From Betaproteobacteria bacterium (lineage in GTDB: Bacteria > Pseudomonadota > Gammaproteobacteria > Burkholderiales > Rhodocyclaceae): 64,000 nt of DNA. Positions 34,014-42,739 of the stretch are shown one piece after another. Made by a program: the position numbers and the translations under genes. The notes below the pieces were generated by a model. It was not told the origin of the DNA. It worked only from the letters and a program-made list of their open reading frames with translations, and did not search any database. The stretch covers positions 1 to 64,000 of the forward strand of contig JADIYD010000003.1 in the NCBI GenBank assembly GCA_016705475.1. The letters are read 5' to 3'. Within the stretch, counting starts at the first letter, position 1. Each line of letters opens with the position of its first letter.

Positions 34014-34496
34014 TTAGCCTTCGCCTGGCTCCATGTGCGCTTGCAGATAGTTCGGCAAGGTCACATCCTTGATCAAGCTCTGTTGGGTTTCCAGCCAGTC
34101 GATCGCTTCTTCGCAGTGCTCGAGAAGTTCTTCCAGCAGATCGCGGCTCACGTAGTCCTGCAAATCCTCACACAGCGCGATGGACTCAATCAGCAAGGGG
34201 CGCTGGATTTCGCGTTCATACTTGAGATCGCCCTGCAGGCATTCGACCACATGCTCGCCAATCAGCAGCTTGCCGAGATTCTGCAGGTTGGGCAGACCTT
34301 CCAGGAAGAGCACGCGCTCGATGATTTCGTCGGCCTCCTTCATGACGCGGATCGACTGCTTGTACTGGTAGTCGTTGAGTTTTTCCAGGCCCCAATTGCG
34401 GAACATGCGGGCATGCAGGAAATACTGGTTGATCGAGGTAAGCTCGTTCTTCAGCACCTTGTTGAGGGCTTCGATGACTTTCTTGTCGCCTTTCAT
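34014..34496 (-). CDS. bfr: Bacterioferritin subunit, haem-binding type without ferroxidase residues
   Basis: A 160-residue bacterioferritin. It keeps M52, which binds haem between two subunits, and E18 and E94. However the ferroxidase residues E51 and H54 are V51 and E54, and the equivalents of E127 and H130 are C128 and A131. So this subunit probably cannot oxidise Fe(II) itself. It follows, 12 bases downstream, a paralogue with the opposite pattern, which points to a mixed shell made of both subunits. Confidence 0.9.
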   Translation of the reverse strand: MKGDKKVIEALNKVLKNELTSINQYFLHARMFRNWGLEKLNDYQYKQSIRVMKEADEIIERVLFLEGLPNLQNLGKLLIGEHVVECLQGDLKYEREIQRPLLIESIALCEDLQDYVSRDLLEELLEHCEEAIDWLETQQSLIKDVTLPNYLQAHMEPGEG

Positions 34497-34508
34497 CGGG
34501 TTCGCTCC

Positions 34509-34994
34509 TTAAGCTGCCGGCGCCGAGCCCATCTGGCTCTGCTGGTAGTTGGCGAGGCCGACCAGGTTGATCAGGGTGATCTGCTTTTCGAGATAGTAGG
34601 CATGATCCATTTCGGTGTCGTCCAGCTGGATGACCAGCATGTCGCGGCTGACGTAGTCCTGGGCTTTCTCGCAGGCGGCGATGGCCTTCTTGAGTTCGCC
34701 AACAACCTTGTATTCGACATCGAGATCGGATTTCAGCATGTCCGGCACATTCTTGCCAATTTTGAGCGCCTCGCGCTTGGCCATGTTTGGCGTGCCTTCG
34801 AGGAACAAAATGCGCTGGATCAGGGCGCGGGCGTGTTGCAGCTCGTGCGCCGATTCATGCAAGGCCTTGTCGGCCAGGTTCTGAAAGCCCATGTCGGCGT
34901 ACATCTCGCCGTGGATCAGGTATTGATCGACGGCGGTCAGTTCGCCAGCCAGCAGGCCGTTGAGGATCTCGATTATTTTCTTGTCGCCCTTCAT
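34509..34994 (-). CDS. bfr: Bacterioferritin subunit, ferroxidase type without the haem methionine
   Basis: A 161-residue bacterioferritin with the di-iron ferroxidase ligands E18, E51, H54 and E94, and the E-x-x-H pair E128/H131. The haem ligand Met52 is replaced by Leu52. It therefore oxidises and stores iron but cannot on its own hold haem. It is the first gene of a two-gene operon with the haem-type subunit, as reported for two-subunit bacterioferritins. A start at 34994 with MKGDKK matches the family. Confidence 0.92.
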   Translation of the reverse strand: MKGDKKIIEILNGLLAGELTAVDQYLIHGEMYADMGFQNLADKALHESAHELQHARALIQRILFLEGTPNMAKREALKIGKNVPDMLKSDLDVEYKVVGELKKAIAACEKAQDYVSRDMLVIQLDDTEMDHAYYLEKQITLINLVGLANYQQSQMGSAPAA

Positions 34995-35254
34995 TGCGTT
35001 CTCCGGAGGTGGTTGGGGCTGGCTGGCGTAAAGCGGCTGGCTTGCCGGAACGCCTATTCTAGGCCGGCAAACAGCACTTTTCTACCCAAGCAATTTTGGA
35101 GACAGCAGACGCGGAGCGGAGTTCATTGCTTCTGAGCCATCCGTGTTGCGCAGAGCTGGAAAGATCATGCGTTTGTCGGCAGAAAGGGTCTCCCATACGA
35201 GACTGTATCGCCAGAGCAGAAGCCCTTGAAACGTCGGGCGGATACTGCCAACGC

Positions 35255-37852
35255 TCAGGCCTGCGGCTTGGGCAGCCACTTCAACAAGGTTTCAAACAGT
35301 TTTTCGGGGTCGACCGGTTTTGTGATGTGGTCGTTCATGCCGGCATCGATACATGCCTTGCGGTCGTCGTCAAAGGCATTGGCGGTCATCGCCAGAATGG
35401 GTGTTTCCGAATAGCCTGCCAGCGCGCGAATAGCGCGTGTTGCATCTACCCCGTTCATGTTCGGCATCTGCATGTCCATCAGGATCAGGGTGTAAGACCG
35501 CTGCTGGGCCATGGCGACGGCCTCAACGCCATCACTGGCCAGATCCGTCTTCAAGCCGGCTTCCGCCAGCAGGATGCAGGAAAGCTCCTGACTGATCGGC
35601 TCGTCTTCCACCAGCAGGACGTGCGTGTCGGCAAGATGGCCGATCAGCCGGGTTTTTGCCAATACCTGATCTGTCGTGGAAACGGGCGGGATGGCTGCGC
35701 TTTTATCGCGCTTCAGGCGAACCGTAAACCAGAAAGTGCTGCCCGCGCCCGGTGAGCTGTCTGCACCGATTTCACCTCCCATCATCTCCACCAGACGTTT
35801 GCTGATGGCCAGCCCCAGCCCCGTGCCTCCATACTTCCGGGTCATGCTGTTGTCGGCCTGCTCGAAGGAGGCGAACAGCCGCGAAAGTGCCTCGGGTTCG
35901 ATGCCGATGCCGGTATCGGCAATATCGAAACGCACCACGACATCCTGCGGCGTATTGGCCAACAGCCGGGCGCGCACGGCAATGCGTCCGTGCTCGGTGA
36001 ATTTCATGGCGTTTCCAACCAGATTGAGCAGGATCTGGCCGAGACGCAGCGAGTCGCCTCTGAGCGGTAGTTGGAGAAGCTCATCGGGTAAATCGGTTTC
36101 CAGCTTCAGGCCTTTTTCGACTGCGCTGTGGCCGAATACGCTGGTCAGGCTGTCGGCGATTTTCGCGATGCGCAGGGGGGCGTCTTCAAGCGCCATGCGT
36201 TCGGCTTCGATTTTGGACAGGTCGAGAATGTCGTTCAAGACACCGAGCAGACGTTCGGCGGCCGACCGGGCCTTGTCAAGGCGGTCGAGCCCCTCGGGGT
36301 CTGTCATGCGACGTTTGGCCAGTTCAACCATGCCCATGACGCCGTGCATTGGTGTGCGCAGTTCATGGCTCATGTTGGCGAGGAAGGACGTCTTGGCGCG
36401 ACTTGCCGATTCAGCGGCTTGCGTGGCGGCAGCCAGTTCGGCTGTTCGTGACTCGACAAGCGTCTCAAGGTGGTGGCGGTACTGGTCGAGTTCGGCCTCG
36501 GCCATCTTGCGCTCGGTAATGTCGATGCCCACGGCGAGCAGGTGGGGCTGGCCGTCGAGCATGACACGTGTTCCGCTGAGATACATGGATACACTTTTCC
36601 CTTGCCGGGTGGTCAGTTTGGCCTCTGTGCTGGCATGGCCATCCCGATACACTTTCTCCATTGCGCTGATGATGCATTGCTGATCTTCTCCGCGGAAAAA
36701 GTCCTGCCCCCGCATGCTTGCCACTTCGCTGTCGTTGTACCCGGTAATCTCCTTGAGGTGCTGGTTCCAGCGCTGGCAGTAGCCATTTGCATCGAGAAAA
36801 CCGAACAGCACCGGCAGTGAGTTGATGATGTCGGCAGAAAGTTGCTGTTCGTGGCGCAGGGCGAGCTCGGCCTTTTTGCGTTCGCTGATGTCCTCCACCA
36901 TGGCCACTACATAATCGACGCTGCCATCCGGCTTGCGAACATGGCTGACCGCCAGGCGCGTGAATACCAAGCGGCCATCCTTGTGGATGAAGCGTTTATC
37001 CATGGCATAACCATCAATTTCGCCGGCCAGCATGCGGTTGAACTGCGCCAGGTCAGGTGCCACGTCATCCGGGTGGGTTATCTGGAGCCAGGTCATCGTG
37101 GTTAACTCTTCCCGCGAGTAACCCAGCGTGGCGCAAAGTGCATCGTTGACCTCGATCCAGCCTTTTTCAAGACTGGTGATGGCAAGACCGACAATGGAAT
37201 GGTCGAAGTAGGCATGAAAACGTTGCATGCTGGCACGTTCGGTAGCCGCTACCGCCTCCTGCGCTTTCAGCAACGATTCCTGGTTGACCAGCTGCTGTTC
37301 GTGGTTCCGGAAAATCTGACACAGCAGCATGGTGGCAAGCGGGTAGGTCAGCAGCAACATCCACCAGGCCTGTTCAATGAAGGCATAGCCGGCCCGATTG
37401 GGAACTTGCGTGAATGCCGCCAACTGTCCAAGTTGCACGACCAGACCCAGTGCCAGATAGTGAATGGCGCGCGGTGAACTGCTGCGGTGCCTGAACCATT
37501 GCCGTGCCAAAATCCCGAGCAGGGCCGACTGGACAATGATGAATATGCCGACTGGTGCGCCGATGCCACCCAGGTGATAGCGATATGCCGCAGCAATGAC
37601 CACGGCAATGGCTGCAACCACCGGCCCGCCCACCAGACCCGCCACGGAAAGCACGATGGAGCGACCATCAAATATCAAGCCCGGGGGGAAATTGACCGGA
37701 TTCAACATGCCCAGCAGGGCCACGGTACCGAATAGCAGCCCGAGTATGACCTGACGACTTGGCGTGTCTTCGCGAAAGCGCGACAGAACAGCCTGAACGA
37801 TCGCGATCAAGGCGATCAGGAAAGCAATGTTGTTAATCAGGCTGATGAGCAT
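35255..37852 (-). CDS. LytS-like membrane hybrid histidine kinase with two PAS domains
   Basis: Hybrid kinase of 865 residues. N-terminal 5TM_5TMR_LYT-type sensor (residues 1-185; five to six helices, PGLIFDGRSIVLSVAGLVGGP), two PAS domains (about 205-330 and 335-450), HisKA with SHELRTPMHGV, HATPase with DTGIGIEPE and GGTGLGLAIS, and a C-terminal receiver with DMQMPNMNG. The LytS-type sensor often responds to membrane potential or small ligands. It shares its C-terminal layout with the kinases at 29.4 and 42.7 kb, so the three are paralogues. It stands alone, with the bacterioferritin genes 260 bases downstream. Confidence 0.9.
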   Translation of the reverse strand: MLISLINNIAFLIALIAIVQAVLSRFREDTPSRQVILGLLFGTVALLGMLNPVNFPPGLIFDGRSIVLSVAGLVGGPVVAAIAVVIAAAYRYHLGGIGAPVGIFIIVQSALLGILARQWFRHRSSSPRAIHYLALGLVVQLGQLAAFTQVPNRAGYAFIEQAWWMLLLTYPLATMLLCQIFRNHEQQLVNQESLLKAQEAVAATERASMQRFHAYFDHSIVGLAITSLEKGWIEVNDALCATLGYSREELTTMTWLQITHPDDVAPDLAQFNRMLAGEIDGYAMDKRFIHKDGRLVFTRLAVSHVRKPDGSVDYVVAMVEDISERKKAELALRHEQQLSADIINSLPVLFGFLDANGYCQRWNQHLKEITGYNDSEVASMRGQDFFRGEDQQCIISAMEKVYRDGHASTEAKLTTRQGKSVSMYLSGTRVMLDGQPHLLAVGIDITERKMAEAELDQYRHHLETLVESRTAELAAATQAAESASRAKTSFLANMSHELRTPMHGVMGMVELAKRRMTDPEGLDRLDKARSAAERLLGVLNDILDLSKIEAERMALEDAPLRIAKIADSLTSVFGHSAVEKGLKLETDLPDELLQLPLRGDSLRLGQILLNLVGNAMKFTEHGRIAVRARLLANTPQDVVVRFDIADTGIGIEPEALSRLFASFEQADNSMTRKYGGTGLGLAISKRLVEMMGGEIGADSSPGAGSTFWFTVRLKRDKSAAIPPVSTTDQVLAKTRLIGHLADTHVLLVEDEPISQELSCILLAEAGLKTDLASDGVEAVAMAQQRSYTLILMDMQMPNMNGVDATRAIRALAGYSETPILAMTANAFDDDRKACIDAGMNDHITKPVDPEKLFETLLKWLPKPQA

Positions 37853-38091
37853 GCGTCGGGATCAAATTGGTGGGAACTCCAACGGCAATCATTGTAGGGT
37901 AATTGCCGGAATTGGCGGCATTTCCCGTTCGGTCGTGTGTTGCGTAGCGGAATTCAGGCTGCCCACCAGGCGGTACGCCTGTCGGATGCATTTGTGGCGA
38001 ATGATGTTGAACACGGCCTCACATTGATCGGCAAATTCCACGGTCAACCGGGAAAAGTGTGCAAAAAGCAAAGCTCGTGGCGCTTGCCGGC
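37853..38091. other. Intergenic region upstream of the LytS-like kinase
   Basis: About 240 bases between the kinase start and the 3' end of nudC. It holds a dispersed-repeat copy at 38036-38070, directly after the nudC stop. I see no gene or hairpin terminator. Confidence 0.4.
38036..38070 (-). repeat. Dispersed repeat copy, 3' of nudC
   Basis: TTCCACGGTCAACCGG, GAAAAGTGTGCAAAAAGC. Confidence 0.75.
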
Positions 38092-38856
38092 TTAAAGCGC
38101 TTTCAGGGCGGCATCAATCAATCGGCGGGAAATGCTGATCGGCTCGGGCAGGATGGGCAGGGCGTCGGGCGTGAACCAGCCCGCTTCCTCGATCTCGCTC
38201 GGGTCCGGCGCGATCGTGCCGCCGGCGTAGTCGGCGAAGAAGGCAATCATCAGCGAGTTGGGGAAGGGCCAGGGCTGGCTGTTGAAATAGCGCAGGTTGG
38301 TGATTTCGATGCCGACTTCCTCGCGCACTTCGCGGGCGGCGCATTGTTCGAGCGTTTCGCCGGGTTCGACAAAGCCGGCCAGAGCGCTGAATACGCCCGG
38401 CTTGAAATGCGGGCTGCGGCCGAGCAGCAGTTTGTCGCCATCGCGCACCAGCACCATGACGGCTGGAGAAATGCGCGGGTAGGCGAGCAGGCCGCAAGCC
38501 GGGCACTGCATGGCCAGTTCGCCGGATTTCATGGCGGTCGGTGTGCCGCATTTGCCGCAGAATCGGTGGTTGTTTTGCCAGTCGAGCAACTGCGTGGCGC
38601 GGCCGGCCAGTGCGAAGGTGTCTTGCCCGGCCAGCGAAAAAATGGCGCGTAGCGGCACGGCTTCGCCACCAGGCAATTCGGGAAAGTGCGCGACATCGGC
38701 GGCGTAGCAGGGCAGGCCGTTGAGGTCGCCGACGTGAAGGGCATTTTCGGGATGGCCAAAGTCGGCAGCGAGGCCGGAGGGGAAGAGAGAGTCGGCACCG
38801 CTGAGTGTCAACAGGCGATGCTCGCAGCGCAGGATCCAGTAGGCGGGCTGGTTCAT
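38092..38856 (-). CDS. nudC: NADH pyrophosphatase / NAD-cap RNA hydrolase
   Basis: Nudix hydrolase of 254 residues. A zinc ribbon (CGKCG...CPACG, residues about 97-115) precedes the Nudix box GFVEPGETLEQCAAREVREEVG, followed by the SQPWPFPNSLMIAF motif that marks NudC proteins. It splits NADH into NMNH and AMP and removes NAD caps from RNA. The start at 38856 gives MNQPAYWIL. The gene follows the phage-holin-like gene by 11 bases and ends 22 bases before a dispersed repeat. Confidence 0.93.
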   Translation of the reverse strand: MNQPAYWILRCEHRLLTLSGADSLFPSGLAADFGHPENALHVGDLNGLPCYAADVAHFPELPGGEAVPLRAIFSLAGQDTFALAGRATQLLDWQNNHRFCGKCGTPTAMKSGELAMQCPACGLLAYPRISPAVMVLVRDGDKLLLGRSPHFKPGVFSALAGFVEPGETLEQCAAREVREEVGIEITNLRYFNSQPWPFPNSLMIAFFADYAGGTIAPDPSEIEEAGWFTPDALPILPEPISISRRLIDAALKAL

Positions 38857-38867
38857 GCTTCGGAACC

Positions 38868-39278
38868 TCAGGCGGAAATGGTTTGCGCCGATGGGGTCGG
38901 CGGCAGGCGGTAGATCGTTGTTTCGGCATTGGGCGCCAGCGTGCCGAGGGCGAGGCTCAGGATGGAAATGAACAGGCTGGCGAAGAAGGCCGTCCAGAAG
39001 CTCGAGATGGTGAAGCCTTTGACCACCTTGGCGACCAGCATGAGCAGCAGGGCGTTGATGACCAGCACGAACAGGCCGAGCGTGAGCAGGGTCAGGGGGA
39101 AGGTCAGAATGATCAGCAGCGGCTGCAGCACGGCATTGGCGAAGCCAAGGAGCAGGGCAGAGATGATGAGCGTCGACGTGCTGGAAAAGCGGATGCCCTT
39201 GAATACCAGGCTGGCGCCCCACAGGGACACGGCGGTAATGACCCAATGGAAGAAGAAGCCCAGCAGATTGTCGAACAT
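38868..39278 (-). CDS. Phage holin family 4-like small membrane protein
   Basis: A membrane protein of 136 residues with four predicted helices (ITAVSLWGASLVF, TLIISALLLGFANAVLQPLLIILTFPLTLLTLGLFVLVINALLLMLV, AFFASLFISILSL). The pattern NAVLQPLLIILTFPLTLLTLGLF is typical of the YvlD/holin-4 family found in most bacteria. Its role is unknown. Spacing of 11 bases suggests an operon with nudC. Confidence 0.85.
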   Translation of the reverse strand: MFDNLLGFFFHWVITAVSLWGASLVFKGIRFSSTSTLIISALLLGFANAVLQPLLIILTFPLTLLTLGLFVLVINALLLMLVAKVVKGFTISSFWTAFFASLFISILSLALGTLAPNAETTIYRLPPTPSAQTISA

Positions 39279-39338
39279 GTTTTTGCCTTTGTTGAAGTGC
39301 TGCTACCCGGTCGGCGCAAGACTGAATTCTAAGCGCTG

Positions 39339-40550
39339 CTAGGTGTTCTTGCCGTGCATGACGATGCGCGAGACGAACCATATCGCGACCAGATTGGCCG
39401 CGACGGCAACGTAGCCGACCAGCGAATAGCCGACGATGCGGCCAGTGGCGTCGAAGGAGGTCAGGAAGCCGGCGAGTGTCGTCGCCAGGCCCATGGCCAG
39501 CGACTGCACGGTGCTGTTGAGCGACATGAAGGTGCCACGCAATTTGGGCTGGGCGGATGAGGCGATGATGGCCATGGACGGGATCATGCGGCCCGAGATG
39601 AGCACGAAGAAGCTGGCCGAAATGATCAGCCAGATCCACAGCGGCAGGACCCCAGCATGGGTGAGGACGAGCGTGGGCACCATGGCGAGCAGGGCGACGC
39701 GGCGATAGACCTCGACTTTGCCAAACTTGTCGGCCCAGCGACCGATCAGGCGCGCGCTGATGAAGGTGGCGGTGCCTCCCACCAGATAGACGATGGGGAT
39801 GTCCTCCAGCGCGATGCCGACGTTATTCACGGCATAGACGGTGATGTAGGGAATGATCGTGAAGCCGGAAAAAATGACCAGTGCCGAAAAGAACAAGGCA
39901 CGCAGATGGTTGCTGTCGCCGAGCACGCTGAAGGTGGCAGAGAGCAGATGGGCGCGCTTTTCTTCGCCGATATGGTGGCGTAACTCGGGCAGGAAGCGCA
40001 GGCCGATGCCAAGGAATATGACCGTCAGTGCGGCGATCAGAACGAACGGCGCGCGCCAGCCAAAATGGTTCGCCAGCAACAGTGACAGGGGCACCCCGGC
40101 AATGGTTGAAATCGAGAAGGCGCTCGACACCACGCTGCTCGCCCGCGCCCGCCGCGAGAAAGGGATGCTGTCGGCGATCATGGTCTGCACGAGCGCGCCC
40201 ATGATGCCGCCGAAGACGCCGGCCAACCCGCGCGCAAGCATGAGCGTCGAATAGCCCGGTGCCAGACCACAGGCCAGCGTCGCCACGCCGAACAGCGTGA
40301 AAACGATGAGCAACAGACGCTTGCGTTCGAACAGGTCGACAAAGGTTGCCGCGAGGATTCCAGAAATGGCAGCGCTGAAACTGTAGGACGCCACGAGCAG
40401 CCCGAACTCGTGCGTGCCGATGCCCAAGGCCGCCATGAGGACTGGCCCCAACGGCATCATGATCATGAAATCGAGCACATGGCTGAACTGGATGCCGGCC
40501 AGGGTCAGCAGGAAAAAGCGTTCGGCACGAGGGGAGAGCGGGGTGGTCAT
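39339..40550 (-). CDS. MFS transporter
   Basis: Major facilitator of 403 residues with twelve predicted helices. The conserved loop 2-3 motif is visible as DLFERKRLLL, and there is a drug-exporter-like motif in ARGLAGVFGGIMGALV. The N-terminal MTTPLSPRAERFFLLTLAGIQFSHVLDFMIMMPLGP is typical of the arabinose-efflux-like group. The substrate cannot be told. It is 60 bases upstream of the holin-like gene in the same direction. Confidence 0.88.
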   Translation of the reverse strand: MTTPLSPRAERFFLLTLAGIQFSHVLDFMIMMPLGPVLMAALGIGTHEFGLLVASYSFSAAISGILAATFVDLFERKRLLLIVFTLFGVATLACGLAPGYSTLMLARGLAGVFGGIMGALVQTMIADSIPFSRRARASSVVSSAFSISTIAGVPLSLLLANHFGWRAPFVLIAALTVIFLGIGLRFLPELRHHIGEEKRAHLLSATFSVLGDSNHLRALFFSALVIFSGFTIIPYITVYAVNNVGIALEDIPIVYLVGGTATFISARLIGRWADKFGKVEVYRRVALLAMVPTLVLTHAGVLPLWIWLIISASFFVLISGRMIPSMAIIASSAQPKLRGTFMSLNSTVQSLAMGLATTLAGFLTSFDATGRIVGYSLVGYVAVAANLVAIWFVSRIVMHGKNT

Positions 40551-40669
40551 CGGGAGTGAGTCGGGAAATCGCTGGCTTGGATGGTAAGGTCAAGTGACCG
40601 GAACGCTGCAATAATTTGCAAGCGGCACAAGCTATTTCGGATATTGGACTGCATGGCCGGCGCGGCGTC

Positions 40670-40701
40670 GAAATAGGCCGGAATTTCGGGTCGACCGCAG
40701 A
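40670..40701 (+). repeat. Dispersed repeat copy, 5' of the glutathione peroxidase gene
   Basis: GAAATAGGCCGGAATTTC, GGGTCGACCGCAG. The left A/T tract is partly lost. Confidence 0.7.
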
Positions 40702-40804
40702 ATTTTCCTGGAACAGGCGTTGCGACGAGAAAAGCGCGAACCTAAGCCGATATCGGTGTTCGAATACCGCGAAACCATATCCGAACCGTTACGATCAAAT
40801 CCAC

Positions 40805-41287
40805 ATGAGCCCAACCCTCCACGATTTCACCGCCCGACGCCTGAACGGCGATCAGCAAAACCTCGGCGACTACAGCGGCAAGGTGCTGCTGGTCGTCAAT
40901 ACGGCCAGCCAGTGCGGCTTTACGCCGCAGTACAGCGGTCTTGAAGAACTCTACCGGACCTACAAGGACCGGGGCCTCGTTGTCCTCGGTTTCCCCTGCA
41001 ACCAGTTCGGTGCGCAGGAACCCGGCGATGCCGAAGCCATCGGCCAGTTTTGCGAGGCGCGTTTCGATGTCACCTTCCCGCTCTTTGCCAAGATCGACGT
41101 CAACGGCGACAACGCCCATCCGCTCTATGCCTGGCTCAAGCACGAAGCGGCCGGCATTCTGGGCACTGAAGCGATCAAATGGAATTTCACCAAATTTCTG
41201 GTCGACCGCAGCGGCAAGGTCGTTCATCGCTTTGCCCCGGCAACCCGACCGGACGAGCTGGTTGAGGCGATCGAAACGCTGCTCTGA
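40805..41287 (+). CDS. Glutathione peroxidase (Cys type)
   Basis: Reduces hydrogen peroxide and lipid hydroperoxides with glutathione or thioredoxin; 160 residues. Catalytic Cys37 lies in NTASQCGFT, and the family motifs FPCNQFGAQEPG and WNFTKFLVDR are complete. The start at 40805 gives MSPTLHDF. An ORF extension to 40616 overlaps a dispersed-repeat copy, so it is not used. The gene is divergent from the MFS gene. Confidence 0.93.
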   Translation: MSPTLHDFTARRLNGDQQNLGDYSGKVLLVVNTASQCGFTPQYSGLEELYRTYKDRGLVVLGFPCNQFGAQEPGDAEAIGQFCEARFDVTFPLFAKIDVNGDNAHPLYAWLKHEAAGILGTEAIKWNFTKFLVDRSGKVVHRFAPATRPDELVEAIETLL

Positions 41288-41381
41288 GGCGCAGCAGGCG
41301 CGCCGGCGTTTTCGCATGAGGGGAACTGTTCCCTGAAGTATTCATCGAACAAATACCTCATCGCGTGAAAAGGAGCCTCTC

Positions 41382-41612
41382 ATGCAAGCCCAACTGCACT
41401 CCATGACCAACCTGTTTGCCCAGCTCGGGCTGCCCAGCGACGAGGCTGGCGTTGAAACGTTCATCGCCGCCCACCGCCCGCTCAAGAACGATGTCGCCCT
41501 CTACCGCGCGCCCTTCTGGAGCGACGCACAACGCGCCTTCCTCAAGGAAGAAATCATTGAAGATGCGGACTGGTCGGCGGTCATTGATGAACTCAACGGG
41601 CGTCTCCGCTAG
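41382..41612 (+). CDS. DUF2789 family protein
   Basis: A small protein of 76 residues (MQAQLHSMTNLFAQLGLPS...) with the acidic tail EEIIEDADWSAVIDELNGRL, matching DUF2789. ATG at 41382 follows AAAAGGAGCCTCTC. The function is unknown. It is 94 bases after the peroxidase gene. Confidence 0.8.
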   Translation: MQAQLHSMTNLFAQLGLPSDEAGVETFIAAHRPLKNDVALYRAPFWSDAQRAFLKEEIIEDADWSAVIDELNGRLR

Positions 41613-41754
41613 TCAATCTTCGGCTGAATTTGACAACGCACTCCTCGCGTAAAAATATGCCATTGGATAAATTCGTTTGGCATCAATTTTGCGTTAGACT
41701 TAATTCGCCATACGCATTTTGTGATGGTGATTTACCCACAAAGGAGGAGTCAAA

Positions 41755-42201
41755 TTGAAAAAATTCATCGCAGTTAGCGTGGTAGCAATCGCCAGCGGGT
41801 TCAGCACAGCAGCCATCAGCGCCGGCGAGTTCGGCAGCGCCTCAGAAGCCAAAGCCATGCTCGAAAAAGCCGTTGTTGCAGTCAAGGCCAACAAGGCCAC
41901 CGCACTGGGCCAGTTCGCCAAAGGCGAAGGCGGCTTCCGTGACCGTGACCTGTATCCCTTCTGCGGCGGCCCTGACGGCAATTTCTCTGCCCACCCGAGC
42001 CTTACCGGCAAGAGCATGAAAGACCTGATGAGCAAGGCCAACGAACCGATTGGCGCCAAGCTCTACGAAGCCGCCAAGGAAGGCAGCATTGCCGAAGTGC
42101 CTTACATGTGGCCGCGTCCGGGTACCACCGAGCCGGTCCAGAAGTACAGCTACGTCACCAAGATCGGTGATCAGGTTTGTGCGGTTGGTTACTACAAGTA
42201 A
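41755..42201 (+). CDS. Exported single-Cache domain protein with TTG start
   Basis: A 148-residue protein with a signal peptide (MKKFIAVSVVAIASGFSTAAISA) and a Cache-like body (FRDRDLYPFCGGPDGNFSAHPSLTGKSMKDL, YSYVTKIGDQVCAVGYYK). No ATG fits; the TTG at 41755 lies 6 bases after a perfect AAGGAGGAG (41741-41749), so the start is well supported. Stand-alone Cache proteins may bind small ligands and pass the signal to partner kinases; the partner is not known. Confidence 0.85.
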   Translation: MKKFIAVSVVAIASGFSTAAISAGEFGSASEAKAMLEKAVVAVKANKATALGQFAKGEGGFRDRDLYPFCGGPDGNFSAHPSLTGKSMKDLMSKANEPIGAKLYEAAKEGSIAEVPYMWPRPGTTEPVQKYSYVTKIGDQVCAVGYYK

Positions 42202-42250
42202 AACACCGGTTTAACCTCCACTGGCCATAGCCGGCGGAAACAGAACCAAA

Positions 42251-42288
42251 AAAAGCGATGGCCCGCCTCAAATGAGGTGGGCCATTGT
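42251..42288 (-). terminator. Rho-independent terminator for the minus-strand gene at 42371
   Basis: Stem ATGGCCCGCCTC/GAGGTGGGCCAT (42258-42269, 42274-42285) followed on the minus strand by CGCTTTTTTT. Confidence 0.78.
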
Positions 42289-42370
42289 CGTTCTGGCGCG
42301 ACGCAAACTGCCCGAAAACAGCGGCAGCGCCTTCAGTAAAGGGTTTCGCGCGTCGCCGGGCAGCGACAAC

Positions 42371-42739
42371 TCAACTGCTGGCCAGCTTGCCACCCGATGC
42401 CATCACCCGCGCGCTGAGCGCCCGCAGCGTTTCCTGAGCATCGTCAGCCGCCTCCTGCATTTCTTCAGCCGTCAACGGCCGCAGCAGCGCCTCCAGCTCG
42501 ATGCGCTGTATGTTCGGGCACTTGGCGACAGCACCCTGCAGGATGCTGTCCACCTTCTTCGAACCCAGCCCGAACAGCACTTTTTCCAGCACAAACAGGC
42601 GGACGACGATGATGTCCTCCGCGTTTTCAGCCGTCGCCTGCACCGCCTCGATCTCCTTGCGCAGATAGCCGCGGAACTTGAGCGGCGTGACGTCAGCCGG
42701 CACCTGCAGGATGGAGGATCGGAATTGGCCCTGGATCAT
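42371..42739 (-). CDS. Conserved hypothetical protein coupled to a hybrid kinase
   Basis: A soluble, helical protein of 122 residues (FRGYLRKEIEAVQATAENAEDIIVVRLFVLEKVLFGLG...). I do not recognise a family. The ATG overlaps the stop codon of the kinase gene upstream (ATGA), so the two are translationally coupled and the small protein may interact with the kinase or its output. Confidence 0.7.
   Translation of the reverse strand: MIQGQFRSSILQVPADVTPLKFRGYLRKEIEAVQATAENAEDIIVVRLFVLEKVLFGLGSKKVDSILQGAVAKCPNIQRIELEALLRPLTAEEMQEAADDAQETLRALSARVMASGGKLASS

Noticed and set aside
35305..35325. GGGTCGACCGG inside the LytS-like kinase receiver domain
   Set aside because: It encodes the conserved KPVD loop of receivers and has no second repeat block.
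41196..41215. GGTCGACCGCAG inside the glutathione peroxidase gene
   Set aside because: It encodes the conserved family motif FLVDR and lacks the A-tract and TTGGCC parts, so it is coincidence.
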